64,000 bases of DNA, taken from positions 558,001-622,000 of the forward strand of contig JAALGY010000010.1 in the NCBI GenBank assembly GCA_032358165.1, given 5' to 3'. This DNA is from Diplosphaera chodatii (Eukaryota > Chlorophyta > Trebouxiophyceae > Prasiolales > Stichococcaceae). The notes below the pieces were generated by a model that ran no database searches, was not told the origin of the DNA, and worked only from the letters and a program-made list of their open reading frames with translations. Both the position numbers and the translations under genes were made by a program. Below, in pieces: positions 44,266 to 55,768 of this stretch; the first letter of the stretch is position 1, and each line of letters opens with the position of its first letter.

Positions 44266-45774
44266 TGTTTGTTTGTTTGTTTGTTTGCTTGTTTTTTACA
44301 AAGGGCGTCCAGACCAGAACCAAGCTCAAGAACAAGGCTCTGCGGCACAATGCGGCTTCTCACGTGTGAACGTGAGGGCGGCTGAGTATGTCATCAAAAC
44401 GTCATGTTCGAAATATGTCGATGGAGGACACTGAAACCACAAGGGAATGCAGGGCCCATGAGACCAGCGCAAGGCAATAGTCCCGATGAGGAAGGCTACC
44501 TAATTTTTTGACATTGATTACATACTGGTGGTGGGCCATTTTGACCTAGCCACAGACTCTGGCGGAATAACCCAGAGCAACATGCACAACGCGTCGTGTC
44601 CGAAACCGTTCACTCCCCGCTGACAGAATGGGTCCACTCAATCCCGGTTGGATGTACACCCCTCCAACTCTGCACAATGATCATGACAAACACGCAAAAA
44701 GGCTGCCAGTTGCCCGGCATCCTGCTGCATAAAGTCCGCCACTGAGGTGATGTCGCTGTCCTGAAACAGCTCAGAATGCTGCACCCTCTGATCTACTAGA
44801 GCTGGACAACCCCAGACCATGTGCGCCTCGTCATCCACCACGCCGCAGCTACACCGCTGACACAGCCGCTCTGCCCGCGGCAGACGCTGCCACCTCCCTG
44901 TTTCCACCCCCAGCATGTGACTGCCCATCCGAAACTGTGCTAACCGCCGACGACCGGTCTTGGAGGCGACTGCCTGCAAGTAGCCGGCCAGCTGGTAGTT
45001 GTCACCGTTCACAGGGCCCCTGACTCCCAGCCACTCACGCAAGTCGCTGCCATTCACAGCATCGAATGTGCGGCGCTGCAGGTGTGCACTGACAACCGAA
45101 GTGTCAATGCGCTGCGGCACGCCGTCAACGATGGGTGACATGAAGTGCAGGAACGAGCACACCTGGGCAGCCCGGCATGCTGAGCTGGTCTTGCTGCGCC
45201 CCGGCCGGGTGGCCAGAGCACAGTTCTCCAGGAATGCCTGCTTGGTGAGGCGTGTGTCCGGCATTGCGAATGGTCGCTCAGGTGTCCGGCATTGCTAATG
45301 GTCGTACAGGTGCGGGGACCTAGCGGCGGCGGCAGCAATGCCACGCACTCGCGGCGAAGTCGCACCGCTGCGGGTCTATCACTATAGAAATGTCGTAACG
45401 TCTGTCTGTCCACGTGCCACGGCACCCGCGGGTAAACCCAGAAAACCCCGCGCAGACATGCAGGGACCGGTTGCGTACAAGTACGCCGAGCTCTGGGCCC
45501 GCTGGGACCGGATACGCCGCGAGGCGCCCTGCATGCTGGTGAAAGCAACCAAACCCAAAGCGACTGAGGGCTGGCGCTGGCAAACAACAGAGGGCTGGCG
45601 GCTGACGCCGCAAGCTGTCCGATATGCACAACACCGGGCACCAGGGTCTTCTGAGGCGGGTGCTCCCATCCGCGCGGGCTCCGCGGGTGGCCGCTGCTAG
45701 GTGTTGTCATGCTACTAAGGTCGTGGTCTTGCTCTTGCTCTTGCTCTTGATCTTGGCCCAGGGCTGACAGGGCA
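44266..45774 (-). mobile_element. LINE-B 3' portion, interrupted by LINE-A
   Basis: (TTTG)n tail at the left, LINE-A at 44505-45290, then LINE-B sequence to GCTGACAGGGCAG. The duplication AAAGGACCTTT is at ~44255-44265 and ~45776-45786. Confidence 0.8.
44505..45290 (-). mobile_element. LINE-A 3' portion with 9-bp in-frame deletion
   Basis: Tail through ~205 terminal codons. ACTCACGCAAGTCG replaces the usual ACTCACGCACTTTGCGCAAG, losing nine bases between CGCA repeats, so the frame is kept but three residues (RKV) are lost. The 5' junction carries a second copy of TGTCCGGCATTGC. Confidence 0.82.
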
Positions 45775-45961
45775 GAAAGGACCTTTGACCGGAAGGCTGT
45801 TTGTGTATTGCGTTTTTCAACGACTTACATACACAAACCATGGAGGGCAGATTGCCGAAGCAACCACTTGCATAGGGTGGGGTGGGTTGGTCCCACACGG
45901 AACTAGACCCGAAACTTCCGCCACCGCCAGGGATCGAACCCGGTCCCTGAACGGTGTCCAA

Positions 45962-47155
45962 TGGGTGCCGGCAGATGAGGTGTGAGGGTGTAGGTGAAGG
46001 TGAGTGTCGGTGGGAGTCCAGGATGGGACCGAAGGTGAAGGTGATGGCGACGGCGGGTGCTGGCAGGTGAGGTGTGGGGGTGTAGGTGAAGGTGAGTGTC
46101 GGTGGGAGTCCAGGATGGGACCGAAGGTGAAGGTGATGGCGACGGCGGGTGCTGGCAGGTGAGGTGTGAGGGTGCAGGTGAAGGTGAGTGGTGGTGGGAG
46201 TCCAGGATGGGGCCGAAAGTGAAGGTGAAGGCGACGGCGGGTGAAGGCGAGGTGTGGAGGGTGTAGGTGAAGGTGAGTGGCGGTGGGAGTCCAAGATGGG
46301 ACCGAAGGTGAAGGTGAAGGCGACGGCGGGTGCTGGCAGGTGAGGTGTGAGGGTGTAGGTGAAGGTGAGTGGCGGTGGGAGTCCAGGATGGGACCGAAGG
46401 TGGAGGTGAAGGCGGCGGCGGGTGCTGGCAGGCGAGGTGTGAGGGTGAAGGCAAAGGTGAGCGGCGGTGGGAGTCCAGGATGGGACCGAAAGTGAAGGTG
46501 AAGGCGACGGCGGGTGCTGGCAGGTGAGGTGTGAGGGTGTAGGTGACATTGACATTGATTACATACTGGTGGTGGGCCATTTTGGCCTAGCCACAGGCTC
46601 TGGCGGAATAACCCAGAGCAACATGCACAACGAGTCGTGTCCGAAACCGTTCACTCCCCGCTGACAGGATGGTTCCACTCAAGCCCGGTTGGATGTACAC
46701 CCCTCCAACTCTGCACAATGATCATGACAAACCCGCAAAAAGGCTGCCAGTTGCCCGGCATCTTGCTGCATAAAGTCCGCCACTGAGGTGATGTCGCTGT
46801 CCTGAAACAGCTCAGAATGCTGCACCCTCTGATCTACTAGAGCTGGACAACCCCAGACCATATGCGCCTCATCATCCACCACGCCGCAGCTACACCGCTG
46901 ACACAGCCGCTCTGCCCGCGGCAGACGCTGCCACCTCCCTGTTTCCACCCCCAGCATGTGACTGCCCATCCGAAACTGTGCTAACCGCCGACGACCGGTC
47001 TTGGAGGCGACTGCCTGCAAGCAGCCGGCCAGCTGGTAGTTGTCACCGTTCACAGGGCCCCTGACTCCCAGCCACTCACGCACTTTGCGCAAGTCGCTGC
47101 CATTCACAGCATCGAGGTGAAGGTGAAGGTGAGTGGTGGTGGGGGTCCAGGATGG
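45962..47155 (-). repeat. LINE-B minisatellite interrupted by LINE-A
   Basis: About seven 92-bp units (45962-46546 and 47115-47155) around the LINE-A fragment. Confidence 0.85.
46547..47114 (-). mobile_element. LINE-A 3' fragment in minisatellite
   Basis: AGGTGA at 46541-46546 and 47115-47120. Contains tail, 3' UTR and ~140 terminal codons. Confidence 0.83.
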
Positions 47156-50100
47156 CATTGACATTTGACATTGATTACATACTGGTGGTGGGCCATTTTG
47201 GCCTAGCCACAGGCTCTGGCGGAATAACCCAGAGCAACATGCACAACGAGTCGTGTCCGAAACCGTTCACTCCCCGCTGACAGAATGGGTCCACTCAATC
47301 CCGGTTGGATGTACACCCCTCCAACTCTGCACAATGATCATGACAAACCCGCAAAAAGGCTGCCAGTTGCCCGGCATCCTGCTGCATAAAGTCCGCCACT
47401 GAGGTGATGTCGCTGTCCTGAAACAGCTCAGAATGCTGCACCCTCTGATCTACTAGAGCTGGACACCCCCAGACCATGTGCGCCTCATCATCTACCACGC
47501 CGCAGCTACACCGCTGACACAGCCGCTCTGCCCGCGGCAGACGCTGCCACCTCCCTGTCTCCACCCCCAGCATGTGACTGCCCATCCGAAACTGTGCTAA
47601 CCGCCGACGACCGGTCTTGGAGGCGACTGCCTGCAAGTAGCCGGCCAGCTGGTAGTTGTCACCGTTCACAGGGCCCCTGACTCCCAGCCACTCACGCACT
47701 TTGCGCAAGTCGCTGCCATTCACAGCATCGAATGTGCGGCGCTGCAGGTGTGCACTGACAACCGAAGTGTCAATGCGCTGCGGCACGCCGTCAACGATGG
47801 GTGACATGAAGTGCAGGAACGAGCACACCTGGGCAGCCCAGCATGCTGAGCTGGTCTTGCTGCGCCCCGGCCGGGTGGCCAGAGCACAGTTCTCCAGGAA
47901 TGCCTGCTTGGTGAGGCGTGTGTCCGGCATCGCGACCAGCCGATTCCAGAACCGGCAGATGGCCAGCGTTGCCGTGTGTGCCACCGGGAATCGCCCAAGC
48001 TCCCCCAACACCGCCACGTTGGGAGTGCCTGTGCGCACACCAAGAACAGACCGAAGAAACTTCCGATGGACAAGCTCACAAGTGTCCATGCCACTACCGC
48101 ACAACGCCCCAGGACCCCATGTTTCGACACCATAAAGCATAACAGGACGTACTAGTGCATCGAACAAGTGCAGCTGCAGTGCTGGGTCATGCAAGCTCAG
48201 GTCATGGCAACGATGCTGCAATGCAAGTGCGGCGCGCTGGGCGGAGGCCGCTCTGCCGATGCTAGCGGCAGCAAAAGAACTACGACTAGAGATGTCAACC
48301 CCCAAATAGGTAAACGAGTCCAGCACTTCGATGGGAGCATGCATGTAGGTGAGAACCGGTGGTGCCGCAGCCTGGGCTGCGTACACCACGACCTTAGTCT
48401 TCTTCACGTTGACGGTGAGGCGCCAGCGTTTGCAGTACGACTCCAGCAGGTCGAGCTGCGCCTGCAGGCCGTGTACGGATGTGGACACCAGGTCCAGATC
48501 ATCTGCATAGAAGAGGGCAGGTGCCTGCACACCACACAGGGTGGGCAGGTCCAGGTCCGCGCCGGCAGCCTCCAGCTCCGCTTGGAAATCGTCAATGTAA
48601 ATCCCAAAAAGGGTTGGAGATAGTGGACATCCCTGCTTAACCCCCAGAGTGCTTTGAAATGTGTCGGACATTCCCCCCTCAAACTGCAGTGCCATGGGCA
48701 CATCAGCATACAGTGCCTGCACGCCCCTCAGAAACTCCCCATGCACCCCAATCCGCTGCAGCTTCTCCCAAAGCAAATCACGAGGTACAGTGTCGTATGC
48801 TTTCTTGAAATCGACAAAGCAAGAGTACAGAGGCTGCTTATCTGCCTTGGCCTTCTCGATGAGGGTGCGAACGACGAAGGTCTGATCGGTGGTGCGGTGG
48901 TCCTTGCGGAAGCCCGCCTGTCCGCGTGCGCGCAGCTGGTGCTGCTCGGTCCACCTCATAAGCTTTTCGTTAAGCATGCAAGCATACAGCTTTGCCAATA
49001 AAGAGCCAACAGCAATGCCACGGTAATTACCCGGATCGGATGTGTCGCCCCCCTTGTGAATCGGCGTGATGCCGCACAGAGCCCAGCCCCTTGGCAACGC
49101 TGCCACCCTTTGACAAGCGTTGAAAATAGATGCAAGACAAGGTGCAAGCTGCGCCGCTGCAACAGATAAAGCATCCAATTTTAGCAGGCCCACCGTTGCT
49201 TTGCCTCCGCGCAGGGCTCCTATAGCCTGTTGCACGGCGCCGGGTGTGAAGGGCGAGTTGAGCTCGCTCCCGTCGGCAAAAGGTGGCGCAGCACCACTAC
49301 CCGAGGTACCTGCAGTGCTTGATGAAACTGTGGGGGCATCCAGCAGTTTCCGGAAGGAGTCAAGCATCACATCATCTGCTATGGGACACGCCCGCTTCTT
49401 AGCAGGTTTGAACTTTTGCCAGAACTTTTTGGAGTTGGTTGATCGAGCCAGTTCAGTGAGGGCAAGAGCCTGACTGCGGGTCCACTGGCGCTGGGTGCGG
49501 CGTAGCAGGTGCTGGTACTGCTGGCGGAGCGCGCGAGCAGCCGGTGACTGCGGGTCGCGCCGCGCGGCTTGCCGCGCTGCGCGGCGTCCGCGGGCCAGGT
49601 CAGCATCCCACCAGCGAGGCACAGCGTTGCGGTCCCGCCGCCGCCCCTTGGCGGCCGGCGCCGTTGCAGCCACCTCAGCCTGCGTGGTCTCAATGGATAG
49701 CGGTAAGGGAAGTGCAAATAGCGATGGAAAAGGACCTTTGACCGGAAGGCTGTTTGTGTATTGCGTTTTTCAACGACTTATATACACAAACCATGGAGGG
49801 CAGATTGCCGAAGCAACCACTTGCATAGGGTGGGGTGGGTTGGTCCCACACGGAACTAGACCCGAAACTTCCGCCACCGCCAGGGATCGAACCCGGTCCC
49901 TGAACGGTGTCCAATGAGCTGATCGAACTGCATGCCCACAGCATGCATGTCATCGGGTACCTGGGCAGCGTCTGCTGCCGCTGCAATGTCGACCAGTTGG
50001 GCTGCCGCATCAGGCTGCTGCAAGCGCTGCTGCCATACTTCCAGCTGCGCTGCGCCGAGGCGCAGGGGCTGCTGGGTCGTAGGCTGCTGCGGGTGCTGCT

Positions 50101-50213
50101 GCTGATGGCGGCGGCGCTGGCGACGTGGGAGCGGCTGCTGAGCGGCGGCGGTCCTCTTGATGAGCAGATGCAAGGCTGCATGGTCCGACTCAGGAGCGGG
50201 GAGTACTGTTAGG
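47156..50213 (-). mobile_element. LINE-A, 5'-truncated in endonuclease, interrupted by SINE-C
   Basis: GATGG at 47151-47155 and 50214-50218 is the target duplication. The RT to C-terminus frame is open from the SINE at ~49690 to the stop at 47295 (~790 codons with FVDFKKAYD, FYADD and knuckle). Beyond the SINE the frame continues back to SLTVLPAPESDHAAL. It cannot make a complete ORF2. Confidence 0.86.
49696..49911 (-). mobile_element. SINE-C in LINE-A
   Basis: CAATG at 49691-49695 and 49912-49916. Full-length with a uniform 5' end at GGTGTCC, and the T-arm motif intact. Confidence 0.82.
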
Positions 50214-51290
50214 GATGGGACCGAAGGTGAAGGTGATGGCGACGGCGGGTGCTGGCAGGTGAGGTGTGGGGGTGTAGGTGAAGGTGAGTGTCGGTGGGAG
50301 TCCAGGATGGGACCGAAGGTGAAGGTGATGGCGACGGCGGGTGCTGGCAGGTGAGGTGTGGGGGTGTAGGTGAAGGTGAGCGGCGGTGGGAGTCCAGGAT
50401 GGGACCGAAGGTGAAGGTGATGGCGACGGCGGGTGCTGGCAGGTGAGGTGCGAGGGTGTAGGAGAAGGTGAGTGGCGGTGGGAGTCCAGGACGGGACTGA
50501 ACGTGAAGGTGAAGGCGACGGCGGGTGCTGGCAGGTGAGGTGCGACGGTGTAGGTGAAGGTGAGTGGCGGTGGGAGCCCAGATTGGGACTGAAGGTGAAG
50601 GTGATGGCGATGGCGGGTGCCAAACCAAACCAAACCAAACCAAACCAAATGGCGGGTGCCGACAGGTGAGGTGCGAGGGTGTAGGTGAAGATGAGCGGCG
50701 GTGGGAGCCCAGGATGGGACTGAAGGTGAAGGTAATGGCGACGGCGGGTGCTGGCAGGTGAGGTGTGAGGGTGTAGGTGAAGGTGAGTGGCGGTGGGAGT
50801 TCAGGATGGGACTGAAAGTGAAGGTGAAGGCGACGGCGGGTGCTGGCAGGTGAGGTGTGCGGGTGAAGGTGAAGGCGACGGCGGCGCCGGCAGATGAGGT
50901 GTGAGGGTGTAGGTGACGGTGAGCGGCGGTGGGAGTCCAGGATGGGACCGAAAGTAAAGGTGAAGGCGACGACGGGTGCTGGCAGGTGAGGTGTGAGGGT
51001 GTAGGCGAGGGTGAGCGGCGGTGGGAGTCCAAGATGGGACCGAAAGTGAAGGTGATGGCGACGGCGGGTGCTGGCAGGTGAGGTGTGAGGGTGTAGGTGA
51101 AGGTGAGTGGCGGTGGGAGTCCAGGATGGGACCGAAAGTGAAGGTGAAGGCGACGGCGGGTGCTGGCAGGTGAGGTGTGAGGGTGTAGGTGAAGTGAGTG
51201 GCGGTGGGAGCCCAGAATGGGATTGAAAGTGAAGGTGGAGATGACGGCGGGTGCTGGCAGGTGAGGTGTGAGGGTGTAGGCGGTGTGCGT
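50214..51290 (-). repeat. LINE-B minisatellite, ~12 units, with an ACCAA microsatellite
   Basis: 92-bp units. At 50621-50648 about five and a half CAAAC units are embedded, and the unit after them restarts at ATGGCGGGTGCC, which duplicates the preceding bases. One shortened unit lies at ~50860-50890. Confidence 0.88.
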
Positions 51291-51299
51291 CGGCGTGAG

Positions 51300-51830
51300 T
51301 GTGGCGGGCATTCACCGTAGTCGTGCGAGACAGTGCTTCAGATGAGTTGGAGGCGCGGTGGGGAGGCAGCCGTCGGGGGTGGTTGCTGCGATGTTTGCGG
51401 CGGGGGTCAAGGGCGGGACTCAGGCTGGGGCTGAGGTTGGCGCTGAGGCTGTGGACGTGATTGTGACTGTGGCTGTGGGCGTACTGCTGGCAGCGGCACT
51501 GGGTGAGTGGCCGTCCAGCGGACGACAAGGTCTGGCGAAGCTCAACACCCTCATCTACGGCTACATCAGTCGCAATCGCTACAACACCGACCCCCTCTCC
51601 GCCAACTGCAACCCGAAGCGACTTGTGTGCGGCCTCTCCCGACGAGCTGGTGGCGCTGGCGCCCCTTCCCTTGAGCTCTTCGCCACCGCCCTGGCAGCGA
51701 AGCGAGCCTTCCGCCTGTTCCAGCCGACGCCAGCAGTGTGGAAGTCCATTCACGGCTTTCACCTCATGCGAGCTCCGGCATCCTCCATCCCCCACACCGA
51801 CGCGCCAGCCCGAGCCCTTCACCGTTGGGG
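51300..51830. pseudogene. LINE-B RT C-terminal pieces in inverted arrangement
   Basis: 51300-51535 is the minus-strand end of the RT frame (WTATHPVP to the stop side). From 51536 a plus-strand segment encodes LNTLIYGYISRNRYNTDP, GLSRRAGGAGAP, LFATALAAKRAF and AVWKSIHGFHL. It resembles the region between the RT core and zinc C-terminus of LINE polymerases. The join at ACAAGGTCT inverts the 5' part relative to the 3' part, as twin priming does. Confidence 0.65.
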
Positions 51831-51850
51831 CCTCTAAACCCTAAACCCAA
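51831..51850 (+). repeat. Short telomeric repeat at element junction
   Basis: CTCTAAACCCTAAACCCAAT: about two CCCTAAA units exactly between the inverted LINE-B segment and the next LINE-A. Confidence 0.75.
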
Positions 51851-51854
51851 TCGG

Positions 51855-52168
51855 CATGGTCTGGGGGTGTCCTGCTCTAGTAGATCAGAGGGTGCAGCAT
51901 TCTGAGCTGTTTCAGGACAGCGACATCACCTCAGTGGCGGACTTTATGCAGCAGGATGCCGGGCAACTGGCAGCCTTTTTGCGTGTTTGTCATGATCATT
52001 GTGCAGAGTTGGAGGGGTGTACATCCAACCGGGATTGAGTGGACCCATTCTGTCAGCGGGGAGTGAACGGTTTCGGACACGACTCGTTGTGCATGTTGCT
52101 CTGGGTTATTCCGCCAGAGCCTGTGGCTAGGCCAAAATGGCCCACCACCAGTATGTAATCAATGTCAA
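51855..52168 (+). mobile_element. LINE-A 3' fragment
   Basis: From HMVWGCPAL to the tail TCAATGTCAATGG. No clear duplication. Confidence 0.83.
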
Positions 52169-52272
52169 TGGCTGGTCGCGATGCCGGACACACGCCTCAC
52201 CAAGCAGGCATTCCTGGAGAACTGTGCTCTGGCCACCCGGCCGGGGCGCAGCAAGACCAGCTCAGCATGCTG
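52169..52272 (+). mobile_element. LINE-A internal fragment without tail
   Basis: CTGGTCGCGATGCCGG to CAGCTCAGCATGCTGG, about 35 codons of ORF2. It is cut on the right by the tail of a minus-strand LINE-A. It is probably the left part of a copy whose remainder was displaced. Confidence 0.7.
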
Positions 52273-53145
52273 GCATTGACATTGACATTGATTACATACT
52301 GGTGGTGGGCCATTTTGGCCTAGCCACAGGCTCTGGCGGAATAACCCAGAGCAACATGCACAACGAGTCGTGTCCGAAACCGTTCACTCCCCGCTGACAG
52401 AATGGTTCCACTCAATCCCGGTTGGATGTACACCCCTCCAACTCTGCACAATGATCATGACAAACCCGCAAAAAGGCTGCCAGTTGCCCGGCATCCTGCT
52501 GCATGTAGTCCGCCACTGAGGTGATGTCGCTGTCCTGAAACAGCTCAGAATGCTGCACCCTCTGATCTACTAGAGCTGGACACCCCCAGACCATGTGCGC
52601 CTCATCATCCACCACGCCGCAGCTACACCGCTGACACAGCCGCTCTGCCCGCGGCAGACGCTGCCACCTCCCTGTCTCCACCCCCAGCATGTGACTGCCC
52701 ATCCGAAACTGTGCTAACCGCCGACGACCGGTCTTGGAGGCGACTGCCTGCAAGTAGCCGGCCAGCTGGTAGTTGTCACCGTTCACAGGGCCCCTGACTC
52801 CCAGCCACTCACGCACTTTGCGCAAATCGCTGCCATTCACAGCATCGAATGTGCGGCGCTGCAGGTGTGCACTGACAGCCGAAGTGTCAATGCGCTGCGG
52901 CACGCCGTCAACGATGGGTGACATGAAGTGCAGGAACGAGCACACCTGGGTAGCCCAGCATGCTGAGCTGGTCTTGCTGCGCCCCGGCCGGGTGGCCAGA
53001 GCACAGTTCTCCAGGAATGCCTGCTTGGTGAGGCGTGTGTCCGGCATCGCGACCAGCCGATTCCAGAACCGGCAGATGGCCAGCGTTGCCGTGTGTGCCA
53101 CCAGGAATCGCCCAAGCTCCCGCAACACCGCCACGTTGGGAGCCT
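52273..53145 (-). mobile_element. LINE-A 3' portion
   Basis: Tail (three ATTGAC units) to PNVAVLRELG. It meets a plus-strand LINE-A fragment head-to-head at 53145/53146. Confidence 0.83.
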
Positions 53146-53350
53146 GGCAGCCTTTTTGCGGGTTTGTCATGATCATTGTGCAGAGTTGGAGGGGTGTACA
53201 TCCAACCGGGATTGAGTGGACCCATTCTGTCAGCGGGGAGTGTACGGTTTCGGACACGACGCGTTGTGCATGTTGCTCTGGGTTTTTCCGCCAGAGCCTG
53301 TGGCTAGGCCAAAATGGCCCACCACCAGTATGTAATCAATGACAATGACA
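53146..53350 (+). mobile_element. LINE-A 3' fragment with ATGACA tail variant
   Basis: Starts CCTGGCAGCCTTTTTG. The tail reads CAATGACAATGACAATGG, a one-base variant of the family hexamer repeated in each unit. Confidence 0.82.
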
Positions 53351-53597
53351 ATGGACTTCAAAAGGATCTGGATCGCGAGCGGCCTCTGCAGCATGAACGG
53401 CCGAGACCTTGTCGTCCGCTGGACGGCCACTCACCCAGTGCCGCTGCCAGCAGTACGTCCACAGCCACAGTCACAATCACATCCACAGCCTCAGCGCCAA
53501 CCTCAGCCCCAGCCTGAGTCCCGCCCTGGACCCCTGCCGCAAACATCGCAACAACCACCCCGGACGGCAACCTCCCCACCGCGCCTCCAACTCATCT

Positions 53598-53968
53598 TTT
53601 TGTTTGTTTGTTTGTTTGTTTGTTTTTTACAAAGGGCGTCCAGACCAGAACCAAGCTCAAGAACAAGGCTCTGCGGCACAATGCGGCATCTCACGTGTGA
53701 ACGTGAGGGCGGCCGAGTATGTCGTCAAAACGTCATGTTCGAAATACGTCGATGGAGGACACTGAAACCACAAGGGAATGCAGGGCCCATGAGACCAGCG
53801 AAAGGCAATAGTCCCGATGAGGAAGGCTACCTAATGGTCGTACAAGTGCGGGGACCTAGCGGCGGCGGCAGCAACGCCACGCACTCGCGGCGAAGTCGCA
53901 CCGCTGCGGGTCTATCACTCTAGAAATGTCGAAACGTCTGTCTGCCCACGTGCCACGGCACCCGCGGG
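53598..53968 (-). mobile_element. LINE-B 3' end
   Basis: TCCAACTCATCT at 53586-53597 and 53969-53980. It entered the same LINE-B site (AACTCATCTGA) as the copy at 14120-21271, in the opposite orientation. Confidence 0.84.
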
Positions 53969-54215
53969 TCCAACTCATCTGAAGCACTGTCTCGCACGAC
54001 TACGGTGAATGCCCACCACACTCACGCCGACGCACACCGCCTACACCCTCACACCTGCCGTCACCTTCACCTTCCGTTTCGGTCCCATCCTGGACTCCCA
54101 CCGCCGCTTACCTTCACCTACACCCTCACACCTCACCTGCCAGCACCCGCCGTCGCCTTCACCTTCACTTTCGGTCCCATACCGGACTCCCACCGCCGCT
54201 CACCCTCACCTACAC

Positions 54216-54286
54216 CCGCCTTCCGGTCAAAGGTCCTTTTCCATCGCTATTTGCACTTCCCTTACCGCTATCCATTCCATATCCAT
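54216..54286 (+). mobile_element. SINE-C 3' fragment in minisatellite
   Basis: From GCCTTCCGGTCAAAGG to CCATTCCATATCC, replacing part of a 92-bp unit. Duplication unclear. Confidence 0.72.
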
Positions 54287-54910
54287 ACCGGACTCCCCAC
54301 CGCCGCTCACCCTCACCTACACCCTCACACCTCACCTGCCAGCACCCGCCGTCGCCCTCACCTTCACATTCGGTCCCATCTTGGGCTCCCACCACCACTC
54401 ACCATCACCTACACCCTCGCACCTCACCTGCCAGCACCCGCCGTCGCCTTCACCTTCACTTTCGGTCCCATACCGGACTCCCACCGCCGCTCACCCTCAC
54501 CTACACCCTCACACCTCACCTGCCAGCACCCGCCGTCGCCCTCACCTTCACTTTCGGTCCCATCTTGGGCTCCCACCACCACTCACCTTCACCTACACCC
54601 TCGCACCTCGCCTGCGAGCCCGCCGTCGCCTTCACCTTCACTCTCAGTCCCATCCTGGACTCCCACCACCACTCACCCTCACCTATACGCCCGTACCTCA
54701 TCTGCCCAGTCAGCACTGGGCCAAGATCAAGAACAAGAGCAACAGCAAGACCAAGACCTTAGTAGCGTGACAACACCTAGCAACGGCCACCCGCGGAGCC
54801 CGCGCGGATGGGAGCACCTGCCTCAGAAGACCCTGGAGCCCGGTGATGTGCATATCGGACAGCTTGCGGCGTCAGCCGCCAGCCCTCTGTTGTTTGCCAG
54901 CGCCAGCCCT

Positions 54911-55152
54911 CAGTGGCGGACTTTATGCAGCAGGATGCCGGGCAACTGGCAGCCTTTTTGCGTGTTTGTCATGATCATTGTGCAGAGTTGGAGGGGTGTA
55001 CATCCAACCGGGATTGAGTGGACCCATTCTGTCAGCGGGGAGTGAACGGTTTCGGACACGACTCGTTGTGCATGTTGCTCTGGGTTATTCCGCCAGAGCC
55101 TGTGGCTAGGCCAAAATGGCCCACCACCAGTATGTAATCAATGTCAATGTCA
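54911..55152 (+). mobile_element. LINE-A 3' fragment in LINE-B
   Basis: Inserted in CCCTCAGTCCCTTTGGG. Starts at the LINE-A codons SVADFMQQDAG and ends in TCAATGTCAA. CAGT/AGT microhomology at the left, little or no duplication. Confidence 0.8.
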
Positions 55153-55338
55153 AAGTCCCTTTGGGTTTGGTTGCTTTCACCAGCATGCAGGGCGCCTCGC
55201 GGCGTATTCGGTCCCAGCGGGCCCAGAGCTCGGCGTACTGGTACGCAACCGGTCCCTGCATGTCTGCGCGGGGTTTTATGGGTTTACCCGCGGGTGCCGT
55301 GGCACGTGGACAGACAGACGTTTTGACATTTCTAGAGC

Positions 55339-55515
55339 CTGCCTGCTCTGCCGTGGGCAGAGCGGCTGTGTCAGCGGTGTAGCTGCGGCGTGGTGGATGA
55401 TGAGGCGCACATGGTCTGGGGGTGTCCAGCTCTAGTAGATCAGAGGGTGCAGCATTCTGAGCTGTTTCAGGACAGCGACATCACCTCAGCGGCGGACTTT
55501 ATGCAGCAAGATGCC
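55339..55515 (+). mobile_element. LINE-A internal fragment without tail
   Basis: RAERLCQRC to FMQQDA, joined to element D at AGCAATCCAGCAG. Both ends are truncated. Confidence 0.72.
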
Positions 55516-55738
55516 AGCAATCCAGCAGCTTGAAAGCATCACGTAGAGTTACATGGAATCACATAGATCTAGACATTGCATTTGTGGCCTGGGTGATTGG
55601 ACCGCGTTGTTGGCATTGCTGATCTCGCGCTTCTTAGCCTTTGCAGCCCGTTTGCATCCATGCAGCTTAGACCTCCTCATCGGGACTATTGCCTTGCGCT
55701 GGTCTCATGGGCCCTGCATTCCCCTGCGGTTTCAGTGT
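55516..55738 (+). mobile_element. Element D fragment left of full-length LINE-A
   Basis: CAATCCAGCAG to CGGTTTCAGTGTC. The related 3' continuation lies at 60199-60418 beyond the LINE-A, although that side has the LINE-B-type base (GTGG) where this side has GCGG. Confidence 0.75.
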
Positions 55739-55768
55739 CAGCCCAACAGCAGCAGCCAGGAGCAGCAG

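Larger units (their letters stand above)
43982..45961 (-). mobile_element. SINE-C split by two LINE-B insertions
   Basis: Pieces 43982-44006, 44232-44265 and 45775-45961 rejoin into one SINE-C. GGGTG flanks it (about 43977-43981 and 45962-45966). The first break carries the duplication AAGGGAAGTG, the second AAAGGACCTTT. Confidence 0.8.
41969..51830 (-). mobile_element. LINE-B with a very long minisatellite and nested insertions
   Basis: Sense order right to left: inverted RT segment (51536-51830), RT C-terminal end (51535-51300), minisatellite totalling roughly 30 units (51290-50214, 47155-45962, 43981-42700 minus insertions), conserved 3' part and (CAAA)n tail at 41969. A 26-bp stretch at the left edge (CATGGTTTGGGGGTGTCC...) reappears with two mismatches at 51855, a possible old target duplication. 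Confidence 0.7.
53351..55338 (+). mobile_element. LINE-B 3' half with nested insertions
   Basis: Begins in the RT C-terminal frame (FKRIWIASGLCSMNGRD), followed by its stop, minisatellite (54040-54215, 54287-54710) and the conserved 3' part to GACATTTCTAGAG. Interrupted by LINE-B 53598-53968, SINE-C 54216-54286 and LINE-A 54911-55152. Confidence 0.8.

Noticed and set aside
55553..55768. Upstream start for ORF1
   Set aside because: This stretch is element D sequence outside LINE-A; the first ATG inside the element is at 55769.
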